A DNA stretch of 64,000 bases from Firmicutes bacterium UBA4845 (GCA_002399975.1 DHER01000028.1:24094-88093); one strand, 5' to 3'. Numbered from the stretch's first letter, positions 9,882 to 19,645 are shown. Program-made: numbers and translations. The notes: a model not told the origin generated them from the sequence alone.

Positions 9882-10591
9882 AAAAATTAGAGATGATGTA
9901 TGAGGGAAAAGCAAAAAAGGTTTATAAAACGGATAATCCAAAAGAATACATCGTGGAATACAAGGATGATGCTACGGCTTTTAATGGAGAAAAGAAAGGA
10001 ACAATTACAGGAAAAGGCGCAGTAAACAATAAAATGTCTGCCGCATTGTTTGAATTGCTGGAAAAGCAAGGGGTTCACACACATCATATCAAGCTTTTAA
10101 ATGACAGGGAATCATTGGTGAAGGCAGTAAAAATTCTTCCGTTAGAGGTTATCGTAAGGAATGTGGCAGCAGGTTCTCTTGCAAAAAGGTTAGGATTGGA
10201 AGAAGGAGTGCCTATGAAAGAAACTGTCCTGGAGTTTTCTTATAAAAATGATGAATTAGGAGACCCTATGGTAAATGATTACCATATTATGGCTATGGAA
10301 TTTGCAACAGAAGAACAGCTGGAAGTAATAAAAAAATATGCTCTTGCAGTAAATGATGTCCTGAAAAAATTCTTCCTTGAAATAAATATTAAATTGATAG
10401 ATTTTAAGCTGGAATTCGGAGTTTATGACAATAAGGTAATACTTGCCGATGAAATATCTCCTGATACATGCAGACTGTGGGATGCAAAAACAAATAAAAA
10501 ACTGGATAAGGACAGATTCAGGAGAGATATGGGCGGAGTTGAGGAAGTGTATCAGGAAGTTCTTTCAAGAATAAACAATAAAGGAAATTAG
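9878..10591 (+). CDS. purC: SAICAR synthase
   Basis: 237 residues, the usual length of bacterial PurC. Joins CAIR and aspartate with ATP to give SAICAR. Visible signatures are YEGKAKKVY at 8-16, DDATAFNG near 31, PLEVIVRN near 85, KLEFG near 175 and DEISPDTCRLWD near 189. The start overlaps purE by four bases and the RBS GGAGG lies inside the purE tail. Ten bases separate it from purF. The next enzyme, PurB, is not encoded in this window. Confidence 0.95.
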   Translation: MKKLEMMYEGKAKKVYKTDNPKEYIVEYKDDATAFNGEKKGTITGKGAVNNKMSAALFELLEKQGVHTHHIKLLNDRESLVKAVKILPLEVIVRNVAAGSLAKRLGLEEGVPMKETVLEFSYKNDELGDPMVNDYHIMAMEFATEEQLEVIKKYALAVNDVLKKFFLEINIKLIDFKLEFGVYDNKVILADEISPDTCRLWDAKTNKKLDKDRFRRDMGGVEEVYQEVLSRINNKGN

Positions 10592-10601
10592 GGGAAATTT
10601 T

Positions 10602-11996
10602 ATGTGCTTTGAACTTATAGATGATGACAAACTTCATGAGGAGTGCGGGGTTGTGGGATTATTCACAGAAAACCCTCAGATAGCATCACAGTTAATTTAC
10701 TATGGGTTGTTTGCTCTCCAGCACAGAGGCCAGGAAAGTGCAGGCATAGCAATTCATACAGGAAAGAAGATCGAATACTATAAAGACATGGGGCTTGTTG
10801 CTGATGTACTTTCCCAAGATGTGATAAAAAAATTTAAAGGGAATATAGCAATAGGACATGTCAGGTATTCCACAACCGGAGACAGTGAAAAACAAAATGC
10901 CCAGCCCTTGGTCGTAAGATATAAGGAAGGTTCTGTGGCCCTTGCTCACAATGGAAATTTGGTTAATGCGGATTCTATGAGGAGCATTCTGGAAGATGAC
11001 GGTGTCATATTCCAGACGTCAACAGATTCAGAAGTGGTGGCCAATATGGTGGCAAGGTACTACAAGGGTGATATAGTAAAATCCATAAAAAATGTTACTG
11101 AAATTGTAAAAGGAGCTTATGCCTTTGTGTTTATGACTGAAAAGGAATTAATCGGAGCCAGGGATTGCTATGGTTTAAGGCCTCTCTGTCTTGGGAAAAG
11201 GCCAGAAGGATACTTGCTTGCTTCTGAGAGTTGTGCTATAAGCGCTATGGGCGGAGAATTCATAAGAGATGTGGAACCGGGTGAGATAGTTGTCATAAAT
11301 GAAAACAGCGTTGAAAGCATTAAGGGTACAAAATATGCACCGAAAAAACTATGTATATTTGAGAATGTATATTTTGCAAGGCCTGACAGCAATTTGGACG
11401 GTGTAAACATATATCAGTCAAGATACAATGCAGGAAGATTACTTGCCCGGGAATCTCCGGTAAATGCCGACCTGGTTTTTTCTGTTCCTGATTCAGGTAC
11501 ACCTGCTGCCATAGGGTATGCTGCAGAGCTTAATATACCCTTTGGATTAGGGCTTATTAAAAACAGATATGCAAAGCGTACTTTTATTGAACCTAATCAG
11601 GAATTAAGGGAACGGGGAGTTAAAACCAAGCTGAACGTATTAAATGAGCTGGTGAAGGATAAAACAGTCGTAATGGTTGACGACAGCATTGTAAGAGGCA
11701 CTACCACAAAGCAAATTGTCAGCATGGTAAAAGATGCGGGAGCAAAAGAAGTGCATGTTCGTATAGCATCGCCACCTGTAACTTATTCCTGCTATTTCGG
11801 AATCGATACGCCTGACAGAAGAAAATTAATAGGTGCTAATAAAACGATTGATGAAATAAAAGAATATATCAATGCAGACAGTGTATATTATCTGAGTGTG
11901 GAAGGATTGGTGAAATCCACGGCTTCAGCAAACAGTTATTGCCTTGCCTGTATGAACGGTGATTATCCCATGGAAGTACCAAGCCGGGGAATATAG
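10602..11996 (+). CDS. purF: Glutamine PRPP amidotransferase, iron-sulfur type
   Basis: 464 residues. Catalyses the committed step, PRPP plus glutamine to phosphoribosylamine. Residues 1-14 look like a propeptide; C15 of ECGVVG would become the N-terminal nucleophile after cleavage, as in the Bacillus subtilis enzyme. The PRPP-binding loop is VVMVDDSIVRGTT near 350. The Cys residues in LCIFENVYF, in TYSCYFG and in the C-terminal CLAC suggest the oxygen-labile [4Fe-4S] form. An NTN hydrolase domain is followed by a phosphoribosyltransferase domain. Sixteen bases follow before purM. Confidence 0.95.
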   Translation: MCFELIDDDKLHEECGVVGLFTENPQIASQLIYYGLFALQHRGQESAGIAIHTGKKIEYYKDMGLVADVLSQDVIKKFKGNIAIGHVRYSTTGDSEKQNAQPLVVRYKEGSVALAHNGNLVNADSMRSILEDDGVIFQTSTDSEVVANMVARYYKGDIVKSIKNVTEIVKGAYAFVFMTEKELIGARDCYGLRPLCLGKRPEGYLLASESCAISAMGGEFIRDVEPGEIVVINENSVESIKGTKYAPKKLCIFENVYFARPDSNLDGVNIYQSRYNAGRLLARESPVNADLVFSVPDSGTPAAIGYAAELNIPFGLGLIKNRYAKRTFIEPNQELRERGVKTKLNVLNELVKDKTVVMVDDSIVRGTTTKQIVSMVKDAGAKEVHVRIASPPVTYSCYFGIDTPDRRKLIGANKTIDEIKEYINADSVYYLSVEGLVKSTASANSYCLACMNGDYPMEVPSRGI

Positions 11997-12012
11997 AGTA
12001 TAAGGAGGTATT

Positions 12013-13053
12013 ATGTCTGAAAAATTAACATATAAGGATTCCGGTGTTGATATTCATGCCGGATATGAAACAGTAAGGTTGATCAAGGAACATGTTAAAA
12101 AAACATATACCGAAGGTGTTATGACAGATATTGGCAGCTTTGGAGGCATGTTTTCAATTGATAAAAGCAAATATGAAGAGCCGGTATTAGTTTCCGGTAC
12201 CGATGGTGTAGGCACAAAACTCATGATTGCATTCAAAACGGGAATTCATGATACAATAGGAGAGGATGCAGTCGCAATGTGTGTTAACGATGTTTTATGC
12301 CAAGGTGCCAAGCCTCTATTTTTCTTGGATTATATTTCCATGGGAAAGTTAGAGCCGCAAAAAGCAGCTGATATAGTCAAAGGTGTATCAAATGGTTGTA
12401 TTAAAGCCGGAGCTGCATTAATAGGTGGTGAAACAGCAGAAATGCCGGGACTTTACGGTGAAGGAGAATATGACATAGCCGGATTTTGTGTAGGAATAGC
12501 AGATAAGAGCAAATTAATAGATGGTTCAAAAATTACCGAAGGGGATGTTCTTATAGGTCTGCCTTCAAGCGGAATTCACAGCAATGGATATTCATTAGTC
12601 AGAAAAATTTTGTTCGAGCGTAAAAACTATGATGTGAATCAATATATTGAGAAGCTGAATTGCACCATAGGCAAAGCATTAATGATCCCAACGAGAATTT
12701 ATTCGAAGATTATAATGAATCTGTTGTCTGAATTTGAAATTAAAGGTATGGCAAATATAACAGGAGGCGGTTTCTATGAGAATATTCCAAGGATGTTTCC
12801 CGAAGGTATAACAGCTGATATAGAAACTAAAAACATTGATCTGCCTCCAATATTTAAATTATTGCAAAAAGAAGGCAATGTTGACATTGATGAAATGTAT
12901 TCAACGTTTAACATGGGAATAGGGATGGTAATTACAGTAAGCGACAAAATTTCAGGTGATGTAGTTGAATATCTTCAAAGCAAAGGTGAAAAAGCTGTTG
13001 TATTGGGAAGAACAGTGAAGAGGAAAGGAAGGCTTAAAATATGCCACAGTTAA
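12013..13053 (+). CDS. purM: Phosphoribosylaminoimidazole synthetase (AIR synthetase)
   Basis: 346 residues, normal length. Closes the imidazole ring of FGAM to form AIR with ATP. Seen: the N-terminal TYKDSGVDIHAGYE, SGTDGVGTKL near 61, GGETAEMPG near 138 and NITGGGFYEN near 250, all conserved in PurM. A strong AAGGAGGT lies 7 bases before the ATG. The 3' end overlaps purN by 13 bp, so purN is probably translationally coupled. Confidence 0.95.
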   Translation: MSEKLTYKDSGVDIHAGYETVRLIKEHVKKTYTEGVMTDIGSFGGMFSIDKSKYEEPVLVSGTDGVGTKLMIAFKTGIHDTIGEDAVAMCVNDVLCQGAKPLFFLDYISMGKLEPQKAADIVKGVSNGCIKAGAALIGGETAEMPGLYGEGEYDIAGFCVGIADKSKLIDGSKITEGDVLIGLPSSGIHSNGYSLVRKILFERKNYDVNQYIEKLNCTIGKALMIPTRIYSKIIMNLLSEFEIKGMANITGGGFYENIPRMFPEGITADIETKNIDLPPIFKLLQKEGNVDIDEMYSTFNMGIGMVITVSDKISGDVVEYLQSKGEKAVVLGRTVKRKGRLKICHS

Positions 13054-13667
13054 AAATAGGTGTATTGATTTCAGGTTCGGGGACAAACCTTCAGTCACTT
13101 ATTGAAAATGTTGAAAAAGGAATTATAAATGGACAGATATCTGTGGTAATTTCAAATAAAAAAAATGCTTACGGACTGGAGCGGGCCAGGCAGCATGGCA
13201 TATATGCCGTATTTGTTGATAAAAAGAAATACGGAAATTTTGGAAAATTTAATGACGCCATAATGGACTGCTTGGAGGCTCATGGAGTTGACCTTGTGGT
13301 TTTAGCAGGGTACTTGAAAATATTGCCTCCTAGGTTTATAAAAACATACAGGAACAGGATAATAAATATTCATCCTTCATTGATTCCTTCGTTTTGCGGC
13401 AATGGATACTACGGTTTAAAGGTACACGAAGCTGCTGTAAACTATGGTGTTAAAATAAGCGGTGCAACCGTGCACTTTGTCAATGAGGAAGCTGACGCAG
13501 GGCCTATAATAGTGCAGGAATCTGTTAAGGTTGACTATGAAGACAATGCAGAAATGCTGCAGAAAAAAGTTTTAAAGATAGAGCACAGGATTTTGCCTCT
13601 TGCGGTAAAATATTTTTGTGAAGGAAGATTAAAGGTAGAGGGAAATAAAGTTAAAATAAAGGAGTAA
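13041..13667 (+). CDS. purN: Phosphoribosylglycinamide formyltransferase
   Basis: 208 residues. Transfers a formyl group from 10-formyl-THF to GAR. GVLISGSGTNLQSL near the N-terminus binds the phosphate, and NIHPSLIPSF near 108 contains the catalytic Asn and His. After this the usual SFPG is SFCGNGYYGL, a clostridial-looking variant. ISGATVHFV and DAGPIIVQ near 140-155 complete the folate-binding side. It starts 13 bp inside the end of purM, using an AGGAAGG within purM as RBS. Confidence 0.94.
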   Translation: MPQLKIGVLISGSGTNLQSLIENVEKGIINGQISVVISNKKNAYGLERARQHGIYAVFVDKKKYGNFGKFNDAIMDCLEAHGVDLVVLAGYLKILPPRFIKTYRNRIINIHPSLIPSFCGNGYYGLKVHEAAVNYGVKISGATVHFVNEEADAGPIIVQESVKVDYEDNAEMLQKKVLKIEHRILPLAVKYFCEGRLKVEGNKVKIKE

Positions 13668-13668
13668 A

Positions 13669-15231
13669 ATGATTATGAGAGCTTTAATAAGTGTATCTGA
13701 TAAAACAGGTATTGTGAAATTTGCTGAGAAACTTCAGGCACTAGGTGTAGAAATAATATCAACAGGAGGAACATATAAGACTCTTGAAAGTGCCGGATTG
13801 AAGGTGACAGGCGTATCAGATGTGACTGATTTCCCTGAATGCCTTGATGGAAGAGTCAAAACACTGCATCCGAAAATTCATGCAGGAATTCTTGCAATGC
13901 GCTCAAATCCCGGTCATATGAAACAACTAAAAGAATTAAACGTTAAGACAATAGATATAGTTGTGGTTAATTTATATCCGTTTGAACAAACCATTTTAAA
14001 AGAAAACACAGCCAGGCAGGAAGCTATCGAGAATATAGATATAGGAGGACCGACTATGCTGCGCTCAGCAGCAAAAAACTACCAGGATGTTGCTGCTGTT
14101 GTTGATCCTGAAGACTATGACAAAATAATTGAAGAATTAGAAACAAATAAAGGAATATCTCTTGACACTAAATTTTATTTATGTTCAAAAGTGTTTGAAC
14201 ATACTGCTCATTATGATGCATTGATAGCTTCATATATTAAAAGGGAAAGAGAAGACTTCGGCTTGCCTGAAACAATGACACTGACCTACGAAAAGGTTCA
14301 AGATATGAGATATGGAGAAAACCCCCACCAGAAGGCTGCTTTCTATAAGGAAGTTTCAAAAAATAAAGGCTTTTTACCTGATGCTGTTAAGCTTCACGGA
14401 AAAGATCTTTCATTTAATAATATAAATGATACTAATGGTGCACTGGAGCTTTTAAAAGAATTTGACGAGCCTGCCGTTGTTGCATGTAAACATTCAAATC
14501 CCTGCGGCGTGGGAACTGCAGACAATATTTATGATGCCTATATTAAGGCTTTTAATGCAGATCCTACATCTATTTTCGGCGGGATCATAGTTTTCAACAG
14601 AGAAGTTGATGAAAGGGCAGCTGAAGAAATTAACAAGATATTTGCCGAAATAATCGCAGCACCTTCTTATTCAAAAAAGGCTCTTGAAATCCTCAGTTCA
14701 AAGAAAAACATAAGGATTTTGCTTTTAAAAGATATTATGCAAAAACAAGACAAACATGCATATGACTTTAAAAAGGTTGCAGGAGGAATTCTCGTTCAGA
14801 ACATAGATTCTAAGTTGTTGCCTGACGGCGAAGAAATTAAGGCTGTCACTAAAAAACAGCCTTCTGAACAGGAAAAGAAAGATTTGCTGATGGCATGGAA
14901 ACTTGTAAAGCATACAAAATCAAATGCTATAACAATAGTTAAAAACGGCCAGTCCATAGGAATAGGTCCTGGACAGGTAAATCGCATATGGGCGTGCAAA
15001 CAGGCAATTGATCATGCCGTTGAATTTTTGGGAGAAGACAGCTTAAAGGGAGCTTCTCTTGCATCAGATGCGTTTTTCCCATTCCCAGATTGCGTAGAAG
15101 AAGCTACAAAAGCGGGAATAACTGCAATTATTCAGCCGGGAGGATCAATCAGGGATGAAGTATCAATAGAAGAATGCAATAAAAATAATATTTCTATGGT
15201 ATTTACAGGTATGAGGCATTTTAGACACTAA
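13669..15231 (+). CDS. purH: Bifunctional AICAR transformylase / IMP cyclohydrolase
   Basis: 520 residues, the last two steps to IMP. An N-terminal IMP cyclohydrolase domain (SVSDKTGIVKFA, STGGTYKTL, DGRVKTLHPKIHAGIL) is followed by a transformylase domain with ACKHSNPCGVG near 270 containing the catalytic Lys-His. The end GMRHFRH is the standard PurH tail. The start is ambiguous: ATG 13669 is 4 bases after GGAG and ATG 13675 is 10 bases after it; either fits. purN ends one base before. Confidence 0.95.
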   Translation: MIMRALISVSDKTGIVKFAEKLQALGVEIISTGGTYKTLESAGLKVTGVSDVTDFPECLDGRVKTLHPKIHAGILAMRSNPGHMKQLKELNVKTIDIVVVNLYPFEQTILKENTARQEAIENIDIGGPTMLRSAAKNYQDVAAVVDPEDYDKIIEELETNKGISLDTKFYLCSKVFEHTAHYDALIASYIKREREDFGLPETMTLTYEKVQDMRYGENPHQKAAFYKEVSKNKGFLPDAVKLHGKDLSFNNINDTNGALELLKEFDEPAVVACKHSNPCGVGTADNIYDAYIKAFNADPTSIFGGIIVFNREVDERAAEEINKIFAEIIAAPSYSKKALEILSSKKNIRILLLKDIMQKQDKHAYDFKKVAGGILVQNIDSKLLPDGEEIKAVTKKQPSEQEKKDLLMAWKLVKHTKSNAITIVKNGQSIGIGPGQVNRIWACKQAIDHAVEFLGEDSLKGASLASDAFFPFPDCVEEATKAGITAIIQPGGSIRDEVSIEECNKNNISMVFTGMRHFRH

Positions 15232-15280
15232 AACAATTGTAATTATAATTTTATGAAAAATGTAGATTGTAGGAGGTACT

Positions 15281-16534
15281 ATGAAAGTTTTGGTAATCGG
15301 AGGCGGTGCCAGAGAACATGCCATTTGCTGGAAACTGGAGCAAAGTACTAAAGTATCCAAGATTTATTGTGCTCCAGGTAATGCAGGCATTTCTCAAATT
15401 GCCGAGTGTGTGAACATCGAAGCAGATAATTTAAAGGGACTTACTGAATTTGCAGTATCAAACAATATTGATATGGCAGTTATAGGGCCTGAAGGTCCGC
15501 TTGTAGGCGGACTTGCTGATATGCTTGAAGAAATGGGCATAAAGGTTTTTGGGCCGTGCAAAAAAGCATCTCGCCTCGAAGGCAGCAAATCCTATTCTAA
15601 AGGTTTTATGAAAAAATATAATATTCCTACTGCCAGGTATGAGTCTTATACAGATCCCGAAAAAGCAAAAGAAGGACTTAAATATTTTAATGTTCCTGTA
15701 GTTGTTAAGGCAGACGGCCTGGCAGCAGGCAAAGGTGTTCTTATTTGCAGTACTGAAAAAGAAGCTGAAGAAGCAATAAACAGTATTATGAGTGAAAGAC
15801 AGTTCGGCAGTGCAGGTGATAAAATTGTTATAGAGGAGTATCTTGAGGGGACAGAGGCATCTCTTCTTTGTTTCGCCGATGGAAAGTCCCTTATTCCTAT
15901 GGAAAGTGCAATGGACTACAAGAAAGCTTATGATAATGATCAGGGGCTTAACACAGGTGGAATGGGAAGCCTTTCTCCTAATGCAATTTATACGGATGAG
16001 CTTAAAAGTTATATTGATAAATATATAATTAAACCGACTCTATCAGGGTTAAAAGCTGAAGAAATAGACTTTAGAGGCGTGTTGTACTTTGGGTTAATGA
16101 TCAGCAAAGGCAAAGTAAAAGTATTGGAATACAATGTTCGTTTTGGGGATCCGGAGACAGAAGCAGTGCTTCCAAGGTTAAAATCTGATTTAGCTGAAAT
16201 AATGCTGAAATGCATAGATGGAGAATTAACAGAAAAAGATTTACAGTGGGAAAATGAAAAATGTGTAACTGTAGTGCTTGCTTCCGGAGGGTATCCTCAA
16301 AGCTATGAAAAATGCAAAGAAATAACAGGCTTGAATAATGTGGATCAAGATATAGTAATATTCCACGGAGGCACTAAAATTCATGGCAATAAAACAGTAA
16401 CAGATGGTGGAAGGGTCTTAGCCGTTACTGCAAAGGGAAAAACGTTGGAGGAAGCAAGAGAAAAAATATACAATAATACTATGAAGATTCATTTCGACAA
16501 TATGGAATTCCGAACGGATATAGCAAGGCAGTAA
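15281..16534 (+). CDS. purD: Phosphoribosylamine-glycine ligase
   Basis: 417 residues. An ATP-grasp enzyme that makes GAR from phosphoribosylamine, glycine and ATP. Seen: VLVIGGGAREHAICW at the N-terminus, GPEGPLVGGLAD near 68, the ATP-grasp loop VVKADGLAAGKGV near 140, and the acidic metal site EYNVRFGDPETEA near 283. The RBS is AGGAGGT. It is the last gene of the purine operon; no obvious intrinsic terminator follows in the 95 bp before the LysM gene. Confidence 0.95.
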   Translation: MKVLVIGGGAREHAICWKLEQSTKVSKIYCAPGNAGISQIAECVNIEADNLKGLTEFAVSNNIDMAVIGPEGPLVGGLADMLEEMGIKVFGPCKKASRLEGSKSYSKGFMKKYNIPTARYESYTDPEKAKEGLKYFNVPVVVKADGLAAGKGVLICSTEKEAEEAINSIMSERQFGSAGDKIVIEEYLEGTEASLLCFADGKSLIPMESAMDYKKAYDNDQGLNTGGMGSLSPNAIYTDELKSYIDKYIIKPTLSGLKAEEIDFRGVLYFGLMISKGKVKVLEYNVRFGDPETEAVLPRLKSDLAEIMLKCIDGELTEKDLQWENEKCVTVVLASGGYPQSYEKCKEITGLNNVDQDIVIFHGGTKIHGNKTVTDGGRVLAVTAKGKTLEEAREKIYNNTMKIHFDNMEFRTDIARQ

Positions 16535-16629
16535 CATATTATTGAATTTTCCGGTTTTTATCATGATGAACATATGGCTGAATATATTATTAATATGTAA
16601 AGGATATTTAATAGTATAGGGAGGTTTAT

Positions 16630-17904
16630 ATGCTCATTCATGTTGTGCAAAGAGGAGATGTATTGTGGAAAATAGCAGATTACTATGGTACCGATGTTGA
16701 TTCAATAATAGAAGTAAATTTTATACCGGATTCAAATAATCTGTTGATTGGTCAGTCACTTTTAATACCTGTAGAAGAAAACAACACATATACTGTAAAG
16801 GCAGGAGATACAGCCTGGAAGATAGCACAAAGTTTTGGAATTTCAGTACAGGATCTTTTGTGGGAAAATAAAATTTTATATCCGGATAATCTGTATGTAG
16901 GACAAACATTGTATATTCCTGAAAGGGAGAAGCCGGAAATTGAAGTAAATGCATTTACCTATTTTTTAGGCGAATCTGCCGTGCCTGTAATAAATGAAGT
17001 GGGAGACGCACTTACATATATAACCCCGTTTGCATACCTGGTTCAGGAGGACGGAACCCTGGGGCCTATAGATGACGAGGCTGCAATTGGCGAAGCAATT
17101 GCCAATGGAGTGGTTCCTATGATGTCTGTAGTTAATTTCACTGTAAATGTTGCAGGAGAAAATTTGGCGAACATGGTGCTTAACAATCCTGATACAGTAA
17201 ATATCCTTCAGGATAATATAATTGAAACAATGAGAGAAAAAGGATATAGAGGACTAAATATTGATTTTGAATATGTGCTGCCACAAGATAGGGAAGCTTA
17301 TAACAGTTTTCTAGAGAGCATCGCAGATAGGCTCCATGATGAAGGATTTTTTCTTTCCACATCCCTGGCTCCCAAATTAAGCGCAGATCAGCCGGGTATT
17401 CTCTATGAAGCACACGATTATCCTGCTCATGGAAGAATTGCGGATTTCGTAATTCTTATGACTTACGAGTGGGGGTGGAGAGGAAGCCAGCCAAGGGCAA
17501 TATCTCCTATCAATGAAATTGAAAGAGTCCTTGATTATGCAGTTACAGAAATACCAAGAGATAAAATACTGATGGGATTTCAAATTTATGCAAGGGATTG
17601 GACTCTTCCTTTTGTACCTGGGCACAAAGCTGAAACTATCAGTGTGGAAGAAGCTATGCGTATAGCATATGACCATAATTCACAGATTCAATATGATTCT
17701 TTAGCCCAATCTCCGTTTTTTAGATATGTTGATGATGAAGGGAATACCCACGAAGTATGGTTTGAAGATGCAAGAAGCGCCCAAGCTAAATTTGATTCTG
17801 TAAAAAAATATGACTTAAGAGGAATCAGTTATTGGGGAACAGGGTATCCTTTCAGACAAAACTGGGCGCTGCTTAAAGAAAATTTTGATATAGAAAAGCT
17901 ATAA
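16630..17904 (+). CDS. LysM - GH18 spore-type peptidoglycan hydrolase
   Basis: 424 residues. Two LysM modules at about 1-47 and 52-97 (HVVQRGDVLWKIADYYG and YTVKAGDTAWKIAQSFG, each ending in a [LY]IP motif) precede a glycoside hydrolase 18 domain from about 105. The GH18 catalytic motif is GLNIDFEYV near 206-214, with the acid Glu near 213. This resembles Bacillus YaaH/SleL, cortex-fragment N-acetylglucosaminidases of spores. There is no signal peptide, consistent with deposition from the mother cell. A strong GGGAGGT RBS is present. It supports a spore-forming host. Not obviously part of the pur operon by function. Confidence 0.88.
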   Translation: MLIHVVQRGDVLWKIADYYGTDVDSIIEVNFIPDSNNLLIGQSLLIPVEENNTYTVKAGDTAWKIAQSFGISVQDLLWENKILYPDNLYVGQTLYIPEREKPEIEVNAFTYFLGESAVPVINEVGDALTYITPFAYLVQEDGTLGPIDDEAAIGEAIANGVVPMMSVVNFTVNVAGENLANMVLNNPDTVNILQDNIIETMREKGYRGLNIDFEYVLPQDREAYNSFLESIADRLHDEGFFLSTSLAPKLSADQPGILYEAHDYPAHGRIADFVILMTYEWGWRGSQPRAISPINEIERVLDYAVTEIPRDKILMGFQIYARDWTLPFVPGHKAETISVEEAMRIAYDHNSQIQYDSLAQSPFFRYVDDEGNTHEVWFEDARSAQAKFDSVKKYDLRGISYWGTGYPFRQNWALLKENFDIEKL

Positions 17905-17961
17905 TGCATTGTTATATTTTCTGCCTAACAACTTTATAATATATATTCCTTTTATTTGGTA

Positions 17962-18000
17962 AATCCATTCCATATTCAATTTAAGTGGAATGGATTATTT
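17962..18000 (+). terminator. Hairpin after the LysM-GH18 gene
   Basis: A perfect 11-bp stem: AATCCATTCCA (17962-17972) and TGGAATGGATT (17986-17996), with a 13-nt loop. The following ATTTAGTATTT is only moderately T-rich, so termination may be partial. Confidence 0.6.
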
Positions 18001-18022
18001 AGTATTTAATATGTGCAAATTA

Positions 18023-18051
18023 TTGACAATCAGCAGATTAACGGTTAAACT
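18023..18051 (+). promoter_or_regulatory. Putative SigA promoter of the molybdenum cofactor cluster
   Basis: TTGACA (18023-18028), a 17-bp spacer and TAAACT (18046-18051). The leader to the mog-type start is about 120 nt and very AT-rich; it lacks the conserved GC-rich helices expected of a Moco riboswitch. Confidence 0.5.
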
Positions 18052-18179
18052 TATATATGGATTATTTTTGTTTCACATTTATAGTGTTAATTTTAAGTGT
18101 TTTAAATAGAAAAAAATCTGAAATTTGCATGATTTTAATGTTTTCATTTTCCATTGCAAACGTTAAAATAGGAGGATGT

Positions 18180-18668
18180 ATGATTAAGGTCGGAATTTTA
18201 ACAATAAGCGACAAGGGTTCCAAGGGGGAAAGAACTGACGGAACATGTCCGGCAATAAAAGAAATATTAAATAAAAATATATACAGTGTTGAATATTATA
18301 AGATAATACCGGATGAAATTGAAATGATTCGCAAGGAACTAATTTATATATGTGATGAGCTTAATCTCGATTTGATTCTCACTAATGGCGGAACGGGATT
18401 TTCAAAAAGGGATGTGACACCTGAAGCTACAATGAAAGTAATTGAAAAACAGGTACCCGGCATAACTGAAGCAATGAGGCAAATGTCTCTTTCTATAACA
18501 CCTATGGCAATGCTGTCAAGGGCAGTAGCCGGAATAAGGAAAAATACCCTTATTATTAATCTTCCGGGGAGTCCTAAAGGTGCAGTAGAAAATTTAAAAT
18601 TTGCTCTTCCTGCACTACCTCACGGAATTGAAATATTAAAGGGAACAGCAGGAGAGTGCGCCAGATAA
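18180..18668 (+). CDS. MogA/MoaB-type molybdopterin adenylyltransferase
   Basis: 162 residues from the ATG at 18180, chosen because AGGAGG lies 4 bases before it; the frame extends upstream to 18057 but has no RBS there. LTNGGTGFSKRDVTPEA (about 68-85) is the molybdopterin-binding signature of MogA/MoaB, and NLPGSPKGA near 125 is also conserved. Known role: adenylation of molybdopterin before molybdenum insertion. First gene of a run with moaA, moaC and a MOSC protein, 12 bp ahead of moaA. No moeA, moaD, moaE or molybdoenzyme is in the window. Confidence 0.9.
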   Translation: MIKVGILTISDKGSKGERTDGTCPAIKEILNKNIYSVEYYKIIPDEIEMIRKELIYICDELNLDLILTNGGTGFSKRDVTPEATMKVIEKQVPGITEAMRQMSLSITPMAMLSRAVAGIRKNTLIINLPGSPKGAVENLKFALPALPHGIEILKGTAGECAR

Positions 18669-18680
18669 GGAGAAGAATAA

Positions 18681-19637
18681 ATGTTTGACAAAAGAGGAAG
18701 AAATATAGATTATTTGAGGGTATCCCTTACCGACAGGTGCAATCTGCGATGTATCTACTGTATGCCGGAAGCTGGTATCTGTAAAAAGATGCATGAAGAT
18801 ATAATACGCTTTGAAGAAGCAGAAAAGGTAATTTCAGCATGTTCGTCTCTTGGGGTCCGCAAAGTAAGATTTACCGGGGGAGAACCCCTTATTTTAAAAG
18901 GTATAGAAAGTATTATAAATCATACGGCTTCAATGCAGAATATAAGGGATGTATCCATAACAACAAATGGAATATTGCTTGAGGATATGGCGGAGGATCT
19001 TAAAAAAGCAGGACTGAATCGTGTTAATATAAGTCTTGATACACTTAAAGCCGATAAATTTAAATTTGTAACAAGACTTGGAGATATAAACAAAGTTTTC
19101 GGAGCAATTGAAAAATGTTTAAGTATAGGACTTACGCCTTTAAAAATAAATACAGTTTTAATGAAGGGAATCAATGACGACGAAATAGAAGATTTCATAA
19201 AATTAACAGTGAATTATCCTGTTCAGGTTAGGTTTATTGAACTGATGCCCATAGGTGAAGGCCAAAAGTATTTTGATAAATATTCTATGAAGGTTGAAGA
19301 AATAATTGAAAGATTTCCTGAACTTTTTCCTGTAAAGGACGACAGCAAGGTTGCGTCGGTCTATAAGATGCCGGGATCAAAGGGTTCAGTAGGGATAATA
19401 AGCCCTGTAAGCTGTAAGTTCTGCAGTGACTGCAACCGTATAAGGCTTACATCAACAGGCACTGTAAAGCCATGCCTTCATTCGGCAGAGGAAATTGATT
19501 TAATGCCATATATAAATAATGAACAAAAATTAATTGAAATTATCAGACATGCTGTTTATAATAAACCTGCGGAACATCATTTGGAGACAGAAAAGAAAAG
19601 CAATACAAATAGAATGATGTATCAAATTGGAGGCTAA
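18681..19637 (+). CDS. moaA: GTP 3',8-cyclase, radical SAM
   Basis: 318 residues. First step of molybdenum cofactor synthesis, working with MoaC to make cPMP from GTP. The radical SAM motif CNLRCIYC gives C20, C24 and C27. A second [4Fe-4S] site is in CKFCSDCNRIRLT near 247-260 and the Cys of KPCLHS. RFTGGEPLI near 65 is the SAM-binding GGE motif. The GG dipeptide that activates MoaA is the very C-terminus (QIGG). The RBS AAGGAG is 9 bases upstream; 8 bp separate it from moaC. Confidence 0.95.
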   Translation: MFDKRGRNIDYLRVSLTDRCNLRCIYCMPEAGICKKMHEDIIRFEEAEKVISACSSLGVRKVRFTGGEPLILKGIESIINHTASMQNIRDVSITTNGILLEDMAEDLKKAGLNRVNISLDTLKADKFKFVTRLGDINKVFGAIEKCLSIGLTPLKINTVLMKGINDDEIEDFIKLTVNYPVQVRFIELMPIGEGQKYFDKYSMKVEEIIERFPELFPVKDDSKVASVYKMPGSKGSVGIISPVSCKFCSDCNRIRLTSTGTVKPCLHSAEEIDLMPYINNEQKLIEIIRHAVYNKPAEHHLETEKKSNTNRMMYQIGG

Positions 19638-19645
19638 AGACTAAA

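Noticed and set aside
18057..18179. N-terminal extension of the mog-type gene with a hydrophobic stretch
   Set aside because: No RBS at 18057, whereas AGGAGG sits just before ATG 18180, where the family start lies.
18029..18179. Moco riboswitch ahead of the molybdenum cofactor cluster
   Set aside because: The leader is AT-rich with no GC-rich paired elements of the known motif.
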